DNA of 64,000 nucleotides, taken from Sulfitobacter sp. SK011. Lineage in GTDB: Bacteria > Pseudomonadota > Alphaproteobacteria > Rhodobacterales > Rhodobacteraceae. The translations under genes and the position numbers were made by a program. Under the pieces are notes generated by a model that was not told where the DNA came from, searched no databases, and worked only from the letters and a program-made list of their open reading frames with translations. Shown here in pieces: positions 9,649-18,025 of the stretch. How positions within the stretch are numbered: the stretch's first letter is position 1; every line of letters starts with the position of its first letter. The stretch covers positions 682,001 to 746,000 of the forward strand of contig NZ_CP025803.1 in NCBI RefSeq assembly GCF_003352065.1. Direction: 5' to 3'.

Positions 9649-9813
9649 ATGGTCATCAAGGTAGTCCTTCTGTTCATGGTGTTTATGGGCGTCTTGGCGT
9701 GGTTTGGAAAAATGCACTGGCTGGGGTCCAAACGTCTGAACCAGACAAAGTGCAAGGCCTGTGGCCGGTACCGGATTGGTAAAGGTCCCTGCGGCTGCGG
9801 AGGATCAGATTGA
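9649..9813 (+). CDS. Small membrane-anchored zinc-ribbon-like protein
   Basis: This 54-residue ORF has one hydrophobic N-terminal helix (VVLLFMVFMGVLAWFG) and a C-terminal CKACGRY...GPCGCGG segment whose Cys-x2-Cys pairs could hold one zinc ion. Its start lies three bases after the S49 protease stop, and its stop overlaps the antiporter ATG (TGATG), so it sits inside a translationally coupled operon. I do not recognise a named family. The clean codon structure, spacing and cysteine pattern argue that it is real. Confidence 0.72.
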   Translation: MVIKVVLLFMVFMGVLAWFGKMHWLGSKRLNQTKCKACGRYRIGKGPCGCGGSD

Positions 9814-10763
9814 TGCTGATGCCTTGGCTGCTTTCCGGGTTGGGTCTGTTAATCTTGCTGCTTGCCGGCGATGCGCTGGTCAAAGGGGCGGTGAACCTGT
9901 CCTTGCGATTGGGGGTACCTGCACTGATTGTCAGCCTGACAATTGTGGCGTTTGGAACATCTGCGCCGGAACTGCTGATTTCAATCAAGGCGATTCTGGA
10001 TGACGCGCCGGGTATCGCATTGGGCAATGTGGTGGGGTCAAACACTGCGAACATTCTGCTTGTGCTGGGTATTCCCGCGCTGCTGGCCACCATGCACACA
10101 TCTGAATGTAACACGCGAAAGACCTATAATTTCATGATTGGTGCCAGCGTGGTTTTCATAGCGCTGGCGTTTCGCGGTGTATTTGATTGGATTGCTGCGC
10201 TGGTTCTTTTGGGTGCGCTTGCCTTTGTGCTTGCCGATCAATTTCGTGAAGCCAAAAACCATCGAGATGCGTGCAAGGGCGACGCCGAAGAAGAGCTTGA
10301 TGGCGTTGACCCCGATATGCCCGGATGGCGCATTGCGGTCTTTATGGTTTTGGGCCTGATTGGCCTGCCGCTGGGGGCGGGGCTGCTGGTTGATAACGCC
10401 ACGATTATCGCGCAGGCCTATGGGGTCAGTGACACAGTGATCGGTTTGACGCTGGTTGCGATCGGGACATCCTTGCCGGAACTTGCAACCACCGTCATGG
10501 CGGCTTTGCGCAGGCAAGCAGACGTGGCACTGGGCAATGTCATCGGCTCGAACATGTTCAACCTGCTGGCGATCATCGGCATCGCAAGCCTTGTCGGCCC
10601 GATCAATGTCGATCCCGAATTCCTGCGATTTGATCTCTGGGTCATGCTGGCGGCATCATTGCTTTTGATTCCGTTCGTTTACCTGAACAAAGACATCACC
10701 CGCATCTGGGGCATTGCATTGAGTGCGCTATATGCAGTCTATCTGATTGTTGTTCTGATCTGA
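9813..10763 (+). CDS. Calcium/sodium (cation) antiporter, CaCA family, YrbG-like
   Basis: This inner-membrane antiporter of 316 residues has the two inverted alpha repeats of the CaCA family. The first contains AFGTSAPELLISI and the second AIGTSLPELATTV. The acidic residues in these repeats bind the exchanged cations. About ten helices are visible, with a cytoplasmic loop in the middle carrying several acidic residues. The ATG at 9813 overlaps the stop of the small zinc-ribbon gene; another ATG two codons later is possible. It is annotated yrbG-like, and the physiological ion is not certain. Confidence 0.92.
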   Translation: MLMPWLLSGLGLLILLLAGDALVKGAVNLSLRLGVPALIVSLTIVAFGTSAPELLISIKAILDDAPGIALGNVVGSNTANILLVLGIPALLATMHTSECNTRKTYNFMIGASVVFIALAFRGVFDWIAALVLLGALAFVLADQFREAKNHRDACKGDAEEELDGVDPDMPGWRIAVFMVLGLIGLPLGAGLLVDNATIIAQAYGVSDTVIGLTLVAIGTSLPELATTVMAALRRQADVALGNVIGSNMFNLLAIIGIASLVGPINVDPEFLRFDLWVMLAASLLLIPFVYLNKDITRIWGIALSALYAVYLIVVLI

Positions 10764-10774
10764 GGAGGCCACGC

Positions 10775-11554
10775 ATGGGCCGTGCACTGATAACCGGGGC
10801 CGGGCAGCGCCTTGGCCGAGCGATGGCGTTGTATTTGGGCACACGCGGATACGATGTCGCGGTGCACTATGCCAGTTCAGGCGAAGGGGCAAATGCCGTC
10901 GTGACCGAACTCAAAGCGATGGGCCGCACGGCTGTTTCTTTGCAGGCGGATCTGTTGGATGAGGAGGCAATCCAGACATTGCTGCCAAGGGCAGCAGAGG
11001 CGCTGGGCGGCCCGATCACGTGTCTAGTGAACAACGCGTCGATTTTTGAATACGACACAATTTCAACTGCAACGCTGACCAGTTGGGACAGACACATGGG
11101 GAGCAATTTGCGAGCGCCCTTTGTTCTGACCCAGGCGATGGCCGCGCAGGGATTGGCAGCAGAAACCGACCAAACAGGCGAACCGCGTGCTGTCGGGTTG
11201 ATTGTGAATATGGTGGACCAACGCGTGCGCAAACTCACGCCAGAGTTCATGACCTATACGCTCGCGAAAATGGGACTTTGGGCGTTGACCCAAACCACGG
11301 CGCGCGCACTGGCCCCTGCAATCCGCGTTAACGCCATAGGGCCGGGCCCAACGATGAAGGGGCAACGCCAATCTGACAGTCATTTTGACACACAACGGCG
11401 CAACACGGTGCTGGGCCGAGGGTCCAATCCAGACGACATTTCGGCCGCGCTGGGTTATTTTCTGGATGCACCAGCCGTGACAGGCCAACTGCTTTGCGTA
11501 GATGGCGGACAGCATCTTGGATGGCAAACGCCAGACGTGGTAGGGATCGAATAA
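10775..11554 (+). CDS. SDR oxidoreductase, pteridine reductase (FolM/PTR1)-like
   Basis: This NADPH-dependent short-chain reductase has 259 residues. The cofactor loop TGAGQRLGRA has the TGxxxRxG form of pteridine reductases rather than the common TGxxxGxG. The active site has NNASIFEYD, then Asp148 in NMVDQR where most SDRs have Ser, then Tyr161 and Lys165 (YTLAK). An Asp in that place is a hallmark of Leishmania PTR1. It therefore probably reduces dihydropterins or dihydromonapterin, as E. coli FolM does. A GAGG site precedes the ATG, and it follows the antiporter by 11 bases. Confidence 0.82.
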   Translation: MGRALITGAGQRLGRAMALYLGTRGYDVAVHYASSGEGANAVVTELKAMGRTAVSLQADLLDEEAIQTLLPRAAEALGGPITCLVNNASIFEYDTISTATLTSWDRHMGSNLRAPFVLTQAMAAQGLAAETDQTGEPRAVGLIVNMVDQRVRKLTPEFMTYTLAKMGLWALTQTTARALAPAIRVNAIGPGPTMKGQRQSDSHFDTQRRNTVLGRGSNPDDISAALGYFLDAPAVTGQLLCVDGGQHLGWQTPDVVGIE

Positions 11555-11843
11555 CGAAGGGTCGCGGCGTAAGTTCTGCACGTCTCCCATCTTCGTTACC
11601 AAACTGTTACAAAAAGCCCTTTGTTTTCAGTGAGTTGATATTATAGCAAGAAAATATCATTATAAATCAGGTGCTTACAAAGGTGCCTAAAAATTAGGCA
11701 AATCCACGAAGGGGGCCAAAAGCAACAATAATTTTGCCAAGGCCAGAAGTTATCAGCAGAGTTATCCACAAGTTCCGTGGACATGTTAAGTCTTGTAGCG
11801 GACCACGCCATATTGCAGCGCAGACAGAGAATCAGACAACCCG
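11555..11843 (+). promoter_or_regulatory. AT-rich intergenic region before uvrC with a DnaA box and LexA-like repeats
   Basis: This 289-base gap is clearly richer in A and T than its neighbours, most strongly around 11610-11700. It contains an exact DnaA box TTATCCACA at 11762-11770 and a weaker one, TTATCAGCA, at 11750-11758. It also holds two direct repeats close to the alphaproteobacterial LexA box GTTC-N7-GTTC: GTTA-N7-GTTA at 11595-11609 and GTTA-N7-GTTC at 11761-11775, the latter overlapping the DnaA box. It must hold the uvrC promoter. Whether it is also a replication or DNA-damage control region is open. Confidence 0.45.
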
Positions 11844-13709
11844 ATGAACCAGATCCCCAACGCACCGCCGCAAGGCCATGAGGTTATTCAAAGTTATCTC
11901 AAAACGATTGACACCTCGCCGGGGGTGTACCGGATGCTGGATGCAGAAAGCCGTGTCCTTTATGTCGGTAAGGCCCGTAATCTGCGAGCCCGCGTCAGTA
12001 ACTATGCGCGACCCGGCGGCCACTCCGGGCGCATTGCCCGGATGATCGCGGCCACCACGTCGATGATGTTTCTGACCACCAAGACAGAGACCGAGGCGTT
12101 GTTGCTGGAACAGAATCTAATCAAGCAACTGAAACCCAAATTCAATGTGCTCTTGCGCGATGACAAAAGCTTTCCGAACATCTTGGTGACAGCGGATCAC
12201 GATTTCGCTCAGATCAAAAAACACCGCGGTGCCAAAAAAGAGAAAGGCAGCTACTATGGTCCTTTCGCCAGCGCAGGTGCCGTAAACCGAACGCTAAACC
12301 AATTGCAGCGGGTTTTTCTGCTGCGCGACTGTTCAAACTCAATGTTCGACAGTCGAACGAGGCCCTGCCTGCAACACCAGATCAAACGGTGTTCGGCCCC
12401 TTGCGTCGGCAAAATTTCGAAAGAGGACTATGCCCAAACAGTCCGCGATGCGGAACGCTTCCTGACAGGTAAGACCACGGACATTCAGGCGCGCCTGGCC
12501 GCCGAGATGTCGCGCGCCTCACAGGAGATGGAATTTGAACGCGCAGCCGCCCTGCGCGATCGGATCAAGGCATTGACCCAGGTGCAAACAGCACAAGGGA
12601 TCAACCCCAAAGGCGTGTCAGAAGCTGACATCATCGCCCTGCACATGGACAGTGGACAGGCCTGCGTGCAGGTCTTCTTCATCCGTGCCAATCAAAACTG
12701 GGGTAACCGCGACTACTATCCGCGTGTGGGACCGGATGTGGATGCCGCCGAAGTGTTGGAGGCGTTTATTGGTCAGTTTTACGATACCCGCGAACCGCCA
12801 CGTCAACTGATCCTGTCCAACCAGATTGAGAACCCTGATCTGATGGCGGATGCCCTTGGCGGCAAAATCGGCCGTAAAGTTGAATTGCTGGTCCCTCAAA
12901 GAGGTGAAAAAGCGGAACTGGTGGATGGTGCCCTGCGCAATGCCCGTGAATCACTCGCCCGTAAACTGGCCGAAACCGCAACACAAACCAAGCTGTTGAA
13001 AGGTCTGGAAGAGGCGTTTGAATTGCCGGGCCCCCCAACCCGGATTGAGGTTTATGACAACAGTCACATTCAGGGCACCAATGCGGTTGGTGCAATGATC
13101 GTGGCAGGTGCCGATGGCCTGATGAAAAACCAATACCGCAAGTTTAACATTCGCGGCGACGAACTGACTCCAGGCGACGATTTTGGCATGATGAAAGAAG
13201 TGCTGACCCGGCGCTTTAAACGATTGATCAAAGAAGACCCTGATCGCAACGGCGGCATGTGGCCTGATCTTTTGTTGATTGACGGTGGTGCGGGACAGGT
13301 CAGTGCTGTTGCTTCAATTATGCGGGAATACGGGGTTGAGGATATTCCGATGGTTGGCGTTGCCAAAGGTGTCGATCGGGATGCCGGCAAAGAAGAATTC
13401 CACCGCGTCGGTAAACGGCCGATGGCGCTGCGGCACAACGATCCGGTATTGTATTTTGTACAACGTCTGCGGGACGAGGCGCACCGCTTTGCCATTGGCA
13501 CCCACCGCGCAAAACGGGCCAAGGCAGTTGGTGCAACGCCACTTGATGATGTGCCGGGAGTCGGGGCCGCACGCAAAAGATCACTGTTGGCGCATTTTGG
13601 ATCCGCCAAAGCGGTGGCGCGTGCAAATTTGAGCGATCTCAAGGCCGTTGACGGTGTATCTGATGCCTTGGCCGAAACGATTTACGCCTATTTTCACGAG
13701 CGTGGATAA
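11844..13709 (+). CDS. uvrC: Excinuclease ABC subunit C
   Basis: This is the dual-incision nuclease of nucleotide excision repair and acts with UvrA and UvrB in the cytoplasm. At 621 residues it is full length. The N-terminal GIY-YIG nuclease (GVYRML...VLYVGKARNL) makes the 3' cut. A UVR motif for UvrB contact lies near 210-240 (EMEFERAAALRDRI). The C-terminal RNase H-like endonuclease starts at IEVYDNSHIQG. Two helix-hairpin-helix motifs close the protein (DDVPGVGAARKRSLLAHF). The gene is preceded by the AT-rich region described separately. Confidence 0.97.
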   Translation: MNQIPNAPPQGHEVIQSYLKTIDTSPGVYRMLDAESRVLYVGKARNLRARVSNYARPGGHSGRIARMIAATTSMMFLTTKTETEALLLEQNLIKQLKPKFNVLLRDDKSFPNILVTADHDFAQIKKHRGAKKEKGSYYGPFASAGAVNRTLNQLQRVFLLRDCSNSMFDSRTRPCLQHQIKRCSAPCVGKISKEDYAQTVRDAERFLTGKTTDIQARLAAEMSRASQEMEFERAAALRDRIKALTQVQTAQGINPKGVSEADIIALHMDSGQACVQVFFIRANQNWGNRDYYPRVGPDVDAAEVLEAFIGQFYDTREPPRQLILSNQIENPDLMADALGGKIGRKVELLVPQRGEKAELVDGALRNARESLARKLAETATQTKLLKGLEEAFELPGPPTRIEVYDNSHIQGTNAVGAMIVAGADGLMKNQYRKFNIRGDELTPGDDFGMMKEVLTRRFKRLIKEDPDRNGGMWPDLLLIDGGAGQVSAVASIMREYGVEDIPMVGVAKGVDRDAGKEEFHRVGKRPMALRHNDPVLYFVQRLRDEAHRFAIGTHRAKRAKAVGATPLDDVPGVGAARKRSLLAHFGSAKAVARANLSDLKAVDGVSDALAETIYAYFHERG

Positions 13710-13794
13710 CCCCGCAATGACGGCGTATTCGGGGATGAGGGATTGTGCCCTGTTGGCGCTTTTAAGCCAGCAAGGGGCGTAGTAAGGTGCCACT

Positions 13795-14460
13795 ATGAAA
13801 TGGAACCTGCCCAATGTTTTGACGCTTTTGCGACTGGTCGCGGCCCCTGGCGTGGCGTTGATGTTTCTATATTTTACAAGACCTTACGCCGATTGGTTTG
13901 CGCTGATCCTGTTTGTGCTGGCCTCGGTCACCGATTGGCTTGACGGCTATCTTGCGCGGGCTTGGAAACAAGAGACCAAGCTTGGTGCGATGCTCGACCC
14001 GATTGCGGACAAGGCGATGGTGGTCATCGCCCTGATGGTGATCATCGGTTTTTCAAGCTGGTCGCCTTGGCTGGTGCTCCCCGCGACCGTCATCCTCTTT
14101 CGAGAAGTGTTTGTGTCAGGACTGCGCGAATACCTGGGTGATGTTGCCGGGACGTTGAAAGTGACCGCTTTGGCCAAATGGAAAACCACCATGCAAATGG
14201 TCGCGATTGCGGTCCTGTTTTCGCAGGGGGTGTTTGAACATTATCTTGGGATGTCCGTTTTTGGCATGGATCAGGACATGATCGGCGCAATCCTGAACGG
14301 CGACGAAGAAGATTTGTTTGGTCTGAACTGGAAACTTGCCGGGATGGAATGGTCGGGCCGGGTTGGACTGTGGTTGCTGTGGATCGCGGCCACACTTACG
14401 GCGGTGACAGGATATGATTACCTGATGAAAGCCCTGCCACATCTGCGAGAGGGGCGTTGA
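13795..14460 (+). CDS. pgsA: CDP-diacylglycerol--glycerol-3-phosphate 3-phosphatidyltransferase
   Basis: This inner-membrane enzyme makes phosphatidylglycerol phosphate, the committed step to PG and cardiolipin. The CDP-alcohol phosphotransferase signature DGxxAR-x8-GxxxDxxxD is present near residues 49-71 (DGYLARAW, then GAMLDPIADK). Four to six hydrophobic helices are seen in 221 residues. It is longer than E. coli PgsA because of an insert of about 25 residues before the last helix. The stop overlaps moaD (TGATG), tying phospholipid synthesis to molybdopterin genes, a pairing I believe is common in this family. Confidence 0.95.
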   Translation: MKWNLPNVLTLLRLVAAPGVALMFLYFTRPYADWFALILFVLASVTDWLDGYLARAWKQETKLGAMLDPIADKAMVVIALMVIIGFSSWSPWLVLPATVILFREVFVSGLREYLGDVAGTLKVTALAKWKTTMQMVAIAVLFSQGVFEHYLGMSVFGMDQDMIGAILNGDEEDLFGLNWKLAGMEWSGRVGLWLLWIAATLTAVTGYDYLMKALPHLREGR

Positions 14461-14705
14461 TGGACGTTTTGTATTTTGCATGGGTACGTGAACGTATCGG
14501 GGTGCCGCGTGAGCAGGTGCAAACCGAGGCGGCGACAGTGGCTGATCTTGTCGAAGAGTTGCGCGCACGCGAGGAACGTTATGCCCTGGCCTTTTCTGAT
14601 CTGAGCGCGCTGCGCGTAGCCGTTGATCAGGAATTGAGCGATTTTGATGCGCCGTTGAAAGGCGTTCGAGAGCTGGCGTTTTTTCCTCCAATGACGGGCG
14701 GCTGA
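14460..14705 (+). CDS. moaD: Molybdopterin synthase small subunit
   Basis: This ubiquitin-fold sulfur carrier of 81 residues ends in the diagnostic Gly-Gly (FFPPMTGG), which is thiocarboxylated and donates sulfur to cyclic pyranopterin monophosphate. It begins MDVLYFAWVRERIG and includes the TVADLVEEL helix. I use the ATG at 14460 that overlaps the pgsA stop. The stop overlaps the moaE ATG, so both synthase subunits are made together. Confidence 0.95.
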   Translation: MDVLYFAWVRERIGVPREQVQTEAATVADLVEELRAREERYALAFSDLSALRVAVDQELSDFDAPLKGVRELAFFPPMTGG

Positions 14706-15157
14706 TGCGCATTTTTGTTCAGGACGCACCCTTTGATCTGGGCGCAGAAACCGCAGCTTTTGCTCAGGCTCAGAACAGTATGGGTGCGATTGTGACCTTT
14801 ACAGGTGTGGTGCGTGACACCCCCGATCACGCATTGGATGTAATGGAAATTGAACATTACCCCGGCATGACCGAAAAGGCGATTTCGTCCATCGCGGAAC
14901 AGGCAATCAAACGGTTCGGTCTTGGCGACGCGCTCATCATCCATCGGCATGGGCGGCTGGCCCCTGGCGAGGTCATCATGATGGTTGCGACTGCCGCACG
15001 GCATCGAAAAAACGCGTTTGATGGCGCGGAATTTCTGATGGACTACCTTAAATCCCGCGCCCCGTTCTGGAAACGTGAAGTCGGCCATGATGGGGCGAAC
15101 TGGGTGGAGGCGCGAGATGAGGATGAAGACGCATTATCGCGCTGGTTAAAATCTTGA
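14705..15157 (+). CDS. moaE: Molybdopterin synthase catalytic subunit
   Basis: This 150-residue large subunit of the MoaD2-MoaE2 molybdopterin synthase has family motifs GAIVTFTGVVRD near residue 29, IEHYPGMTEK, IIHRHGRLAPGE and the C-terminal KSRAPFWKRE with the catalytic lysine. It inserts the dithiolene sulfurs in the cytoplasm. The stop codon lies inside an FNR-type palindrome that belongs to the next gene. Other cofactor genes in the window are moaB and the fdhD-mobA-mobB-moeA operon. Confidence 0.96.
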   Translation: MRIFVQDAPFDLGAETAAFAQAQNSMGAIVTFTGVVRDTPDHALDVMEIEHYPGMTEKAISSIAEQAIKRFGLGDALIIHRHGRLAPGEVIMMVATAARHRKNAFDGAEFLMDYLKSRAPFWKREVGHDGANWVEARDEDEDALSRWLKS

Positions 15158-15202
15158 TCTCAATCAAAGTATTGTGCGTGTCCCTCTCCTAGGGTGGTGA
15201 AG
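15154..15202 (+). promoter_or_regulatory. FNR/FnrL operator with class II promoter for the universal stress gene
   Basis: The perfect FNR palindrome TTGAT-CTCA-ATCAA is at 15154-15167. A -10-like TAGGGT is at 15190-15195. If transcription starts near 15202, the operator centre is 41-42 bases upstream, which is the class II activation distance for FNR/CRP proteins. Nothing resembling a -35 box is needed in that design. The site overlaps the moaE stop. FnrL activates such promoters under low oxygen in Rhodobacteraceae. Confidence 0.8.
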
Positions 15203-15225
15203 AAATTTACCCGGAGGAAAAACCC

Positions 15226-15672
15226 ATGATTACCAAAATACTCGTCGGCTACGACGGTTCAGAAGCTTCAGGTCGGGCTTTGCGTTTGGGATGCGACATC
15301 GCCACCAAATACCGTGCCAAAATCGAGGTATCGCATACCCCCAAAGACGAAACCGTGAGCTATGCCGCCGAAGCGATTTCGGGCTTTTATATTGGCCCAA
15401 ATGTTGCGCGTGACGAAACCTTGCTGGCCGCGGCAGAAAAGATGGCAGACAAGGCACGTGCAATTGCCGCTGATTGTGGCCATCAGGGCCTTGAAGTGCA
15501 TATCGGCCATGGCAATCCGGCGGAAGACCTGCTTGCCCGCGCCAAATCGGATGGTGTTGACCTGATTGTCACAGGGCGGCGTGGTCTCGGCGATTTGCGC
15601 GGATTGCTGTTGGGCAGCACCTCGCATGGTATCAGCGCCAAGGCGGAATGTGCGGTTTTGACCGTTGCTTAA
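15226..15672 (+). CDS. Universal stress protein (UspA family), probably FnrL-controlled
   Basis: This cytoplasmic 148-residue protein has the single Usp fold. The N-terminus KILVGYDGSEASGRAL and the C-terminal ATP-binding loop G-x2-G-x9-G-S (GRRGLGDLRG...GS) show it belongs to the nucleotide-binding branch. A strong GGAGG site precedes the ATG. The consensus FNR operator upstream suggests induction under oxygen limitation, as for several Usp genes in related bacteria. Molecular function beyond ATP binding is not known. Confidence 0.92.
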   Translation: MITKILVGYDGSEASGRALRLGCDIATKYRAKIEVSHTPKDETVSYAAEAISGFYIGPNVARDETLLAAAEKMADKARAIAADCGHQGLEVHIGHGNPAEDLLARAKSDGVDLIVTGRRGLGDLRGLLLGSTSHGISAKAECAVLTVA

Positions 15673-15740
15673 GGTATGGGTAGCGGTTCAAGCAGGACCG
15701 CGGCCCAGCACTTGGAAAACTAGTGAGCTTGCTGGCAGTC

Positions 15741-16070
15741 TCAGCTGGCTTCGCGTTGCTGTTCGATGAAAGCGCGCATTTCTTCGGCTTCATGACGTGC
15801 ATCGCGCAGCCCGTCCATGGCGGCGCGCAATTCTGCTTCGGTTTGGGCCAGTTGATTGGTCAACTCGGCCTCACGCTGTTGCAGATAGGTAATCGCCTGA
15901 TCGCGGGTCTCTTCAGCCTCGTGCAGTTCCTGGCTCATCCGATCCAGTTGAGCGACATCATCCGCGGCTACACGGGTAAAACGATGCAGTAGCCAGTTGG
16001 CAAACCAACCCAGACAAAACGCCACAAAAAGAATAATTGCTGTTGCGAGGACGAACTCAGTTCTGCTCAT
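15741..16070 (-). CDS. Membrane-anchored coiled-coil protein, unknown function
   Basis: This 109-residue protein has one hydrophobic helix near residues 6-26 (VLATAIILFVAFCLGWFANW). A long charged heptad-rich coiled coil runs from about residue 40 to the end, rich in Gln, Glu and Arg. I chose the ATG at 16070 (MSRTEF). It lies 14 bases inside the end of the OmpA-type gene upstream, so the two are coupled. It may be a partner of that envelope protein, but this is position-based inference. No named family is recognised. Confidence 0.75.
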   Translation of the reverse strand: MSRTEFVLATAIILFVAFCLGWFANWLLHRFTRVAADDVAQLDRMSQELHEAEETRDQAITYLQQREAELTNQLAQTEAELRAAMDGLRDARHEAEEMRAFIEQQREAS

Positions 16071-17964
16071 CGTTGGGGCCTTCTTGCACTTGATCTTGAA
16101 GTGTATCGCCCGTTTTTGCGGTACTTTCCAGCGTTGTTTGTTCCGGATCACTCACGGTATCGGGACGGATCAGGCGAAATTCGATGCGACGGTTTGCTTC
16201 GCGCCCTGCTTCGGTGCCATTGTCGGCAATCGGATTGTCCTCGCCATACCCGCGCGCGACAAAGGAACCGGTCAGAACGCGGCGGGCGCGCAGCTCGTTC
16301 AGAACAGATTCAGCGCGCGATTGCGACAGCGCAAGGTTCATTTCTTCGCGGCCCTGACTGTCGGTATATCCTTGAATTTCAAGCAATAAATCACCGCAAC
16401 GTTTCAAAATCTCGGCGATGTCATCCATCGTATCAAGAGCAGAGGCGTCGATTGTTGCACTGCTCGGCTCAAAATTGATTTTGCCTACTTTCAAAACAGC
16501 ACCGATTTCGGCCTCGCATTCGTCGGGCGTTGGCAGGCCCAGAACCGGATCAAGTTTTTCTTGATAGGTGACATCAATGTCAAACGCCGCCCCTTCCCCC
16601 AGCTTTCCAGCGAGCAAAGATGATATTTCCGTGCTGGCGTCCGGGTTGCCCGTGTATCCCGTCACAGAAAGAGCATCGGGCGTGACGGTCATCGCCCCAT
16701 TGCTGAGCGTTGAAAGCGCCTCAAGACCTGTCAAAACCCGCGGTGCCCAATCGTCCGGCAATTCTTCGTCAATGCGTGCGGCGGTGTAGACCTTGTCAGA
16801 TCCAAACCGCGCCTTGGCAAAGCTGTCGGCCAGTTCGCGCAGGGCATCACTGCTCAGGCGACCGCGCAATTGCACCTGACCTTCAGGGCTGAGCGTGGCA
16901 CTGAATTCGGGCGGGCCTGCGTTTGGATCAACGACCGCAGGCAGGCTGGCATGCAAGGCAAATACATCCGGCAAACTGGTCTCCAGCTCGCCGATCACCC
17001 GGTCAAAAAGGGCCTGATCAGTTCCTGCAGCCGCCAGCAAAGTGATATCGGCATCGGCCAATGTGACGGACCCACCCCCAAGTTGTTGCACAGCATCCAT
17101 CGCCATTGATGCGGCTTCTGTCCAATTTGGACTGGGCACGCCCATGCCAACGGTACACCGTGCGGAATCAGTCAGCCCTGCGCGTCTGCCTGCTTCGACG
17201 ATGCGTTTGCGTGCCGTTTCGGTATCAGCAGAACAGGCATCGAAACGACCACCATTCTCGTCCAGCTCAAACCGCAGGGTAAAGGGGGTGATCACCGGAC
17301 GCGGCGCCGCGATATCCAGAATGACCTCAAGCCCTGACGGGATGGACTTTCTAACGGTGGTTTCCATCTTGGCTTTCGCGGCGGCGCTGTCTGCAATGGC
17401 CGTGATCGAAACGCGGCCCGCTTCGACCGAGACTTTGGCACGCGGCAGCAGCGCCATTGCACTGATCGCGAAATCAAGGGAACCCTGCCAGCCTTGCGGC
17501 GCAGGGTAATCGGCGGTCTCAAGAAGATCCGCCACTTTTTCATCGCCTACCATCGCTTGAAATCTGGCAATGGTCGCGGCTCTGTCGGTGCTTGCAGGGA
17601 TCAGTCCAATGACTGAAATACCGGAATCATTGCGCAGCACTTCGGCAGAAAAATGAGGCGGTGCGATTGCAGCCTGCGCCTCGACTTCCATGTCATCAAT
17701 GACACGTGCGGCGTCGACGATGCCGCCTGCGGTGGTCAGGGCACGAAAGCGCACGGCCTCGGTCGGTGCAATCCCGGCAAGCGTGACCTTCAGTCCATCT
17801 GCTTCTACTTCAGCCCAAGTCATGCCTTGGTCATCGAGTGCATTACGCACCCCGATTTCAGAGTTTTCTTCGATCAGTTGCACAGAAAAATTTGCGGCTA
17901 CCAAAGAAACCACCGCAGCCGCAGCAAACGTGAGGGCGATGGTTAGGACAGAGGACAAGCGCAT
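16057..17964 (-). CDS. OmpA-family protein with BON-like repeats
   Basis: This 635-residue envelope protein has an N-terminal signal-anchor helix and a large central region that looks like repeated BON-type alpha-beta modules (for example GLKVTLAGIAPTEAVRF and SISVIGLIPAST-like stretches). A C-terminal OmpA peptidoglycan-binding domain (INFEPSSATIDASAL, IQGYTDSQGREEMNLALSQ, SRAESVLNELR) follows. It probably sits in the periplasm, tied to the cell wall. An acidic/Thr-rich tail follows the OmpA domain. Cotranscribed with the downstream coiled-coil gene. Confidence 0.85.
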   Translation of the reverse strand: MRLSSVLTIALTFAAAAVVSLVAANFSVQLIEENSEIGVRNALDDQGMTWAEVEADGLKVTLAGIAPTEAVRFRALTTAGGIVDAARVIDDMEVEAQAAIAPPHFSAEVLRNDSGISVIGLIPASTDRAATIARFQAMVGDEKVADLLETADYPAPQGWQGSLDFAISAMALLPRAKVSVEAGRVSITAIADSAAAKAKMETTVRKSIPSGLEVILDIAAPRPVITPFTLRFELDENGGRFDACSADTETARKRIVEAGRRAGLTDSARCTVGMGVPSPNWTEAASMAMDAVQQLGGGSVTLADADITLLAAAGTDQALFDRVIGELETSLPDVFALHASLPAVVDPNAGPPEFSATLSPEGQVQLRGRLSSDALRELADSFAKARFGSDKVYTAARIDEELPDDWAPRVLTGLEALSTLSNGAMTVTPDALSVTGYTGNPDASTEISSLLAGKLGEGAAFDIDVTYQEKLDPVLGLPTPDECEAEIGAVLKVGKINFEPSSATIDASALDTMDDIAEILKRCGDLLLEIQGYTDSQGREEMNLALSQSRAESVLNELRARRVLTGSFVARGYGEDNPIADNGTEAGREANRRIEFRLIRPDTVSDPEQTTLESTAKTGDTLQDQVQEGPNDEQN

Positions 17965-18025
17965 GGGGGTACTTCTGTGTTACTCATGATTGGTCTTTGA
18001 TACGCAAGTGGGGCAGGGGGTGCAA

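Noticed and set aside
13710..13794. CCCCG...CGGGG pairing after uvrC as a terminator
   Set aside because: Only five pairs, loop of about 14, no T-run.
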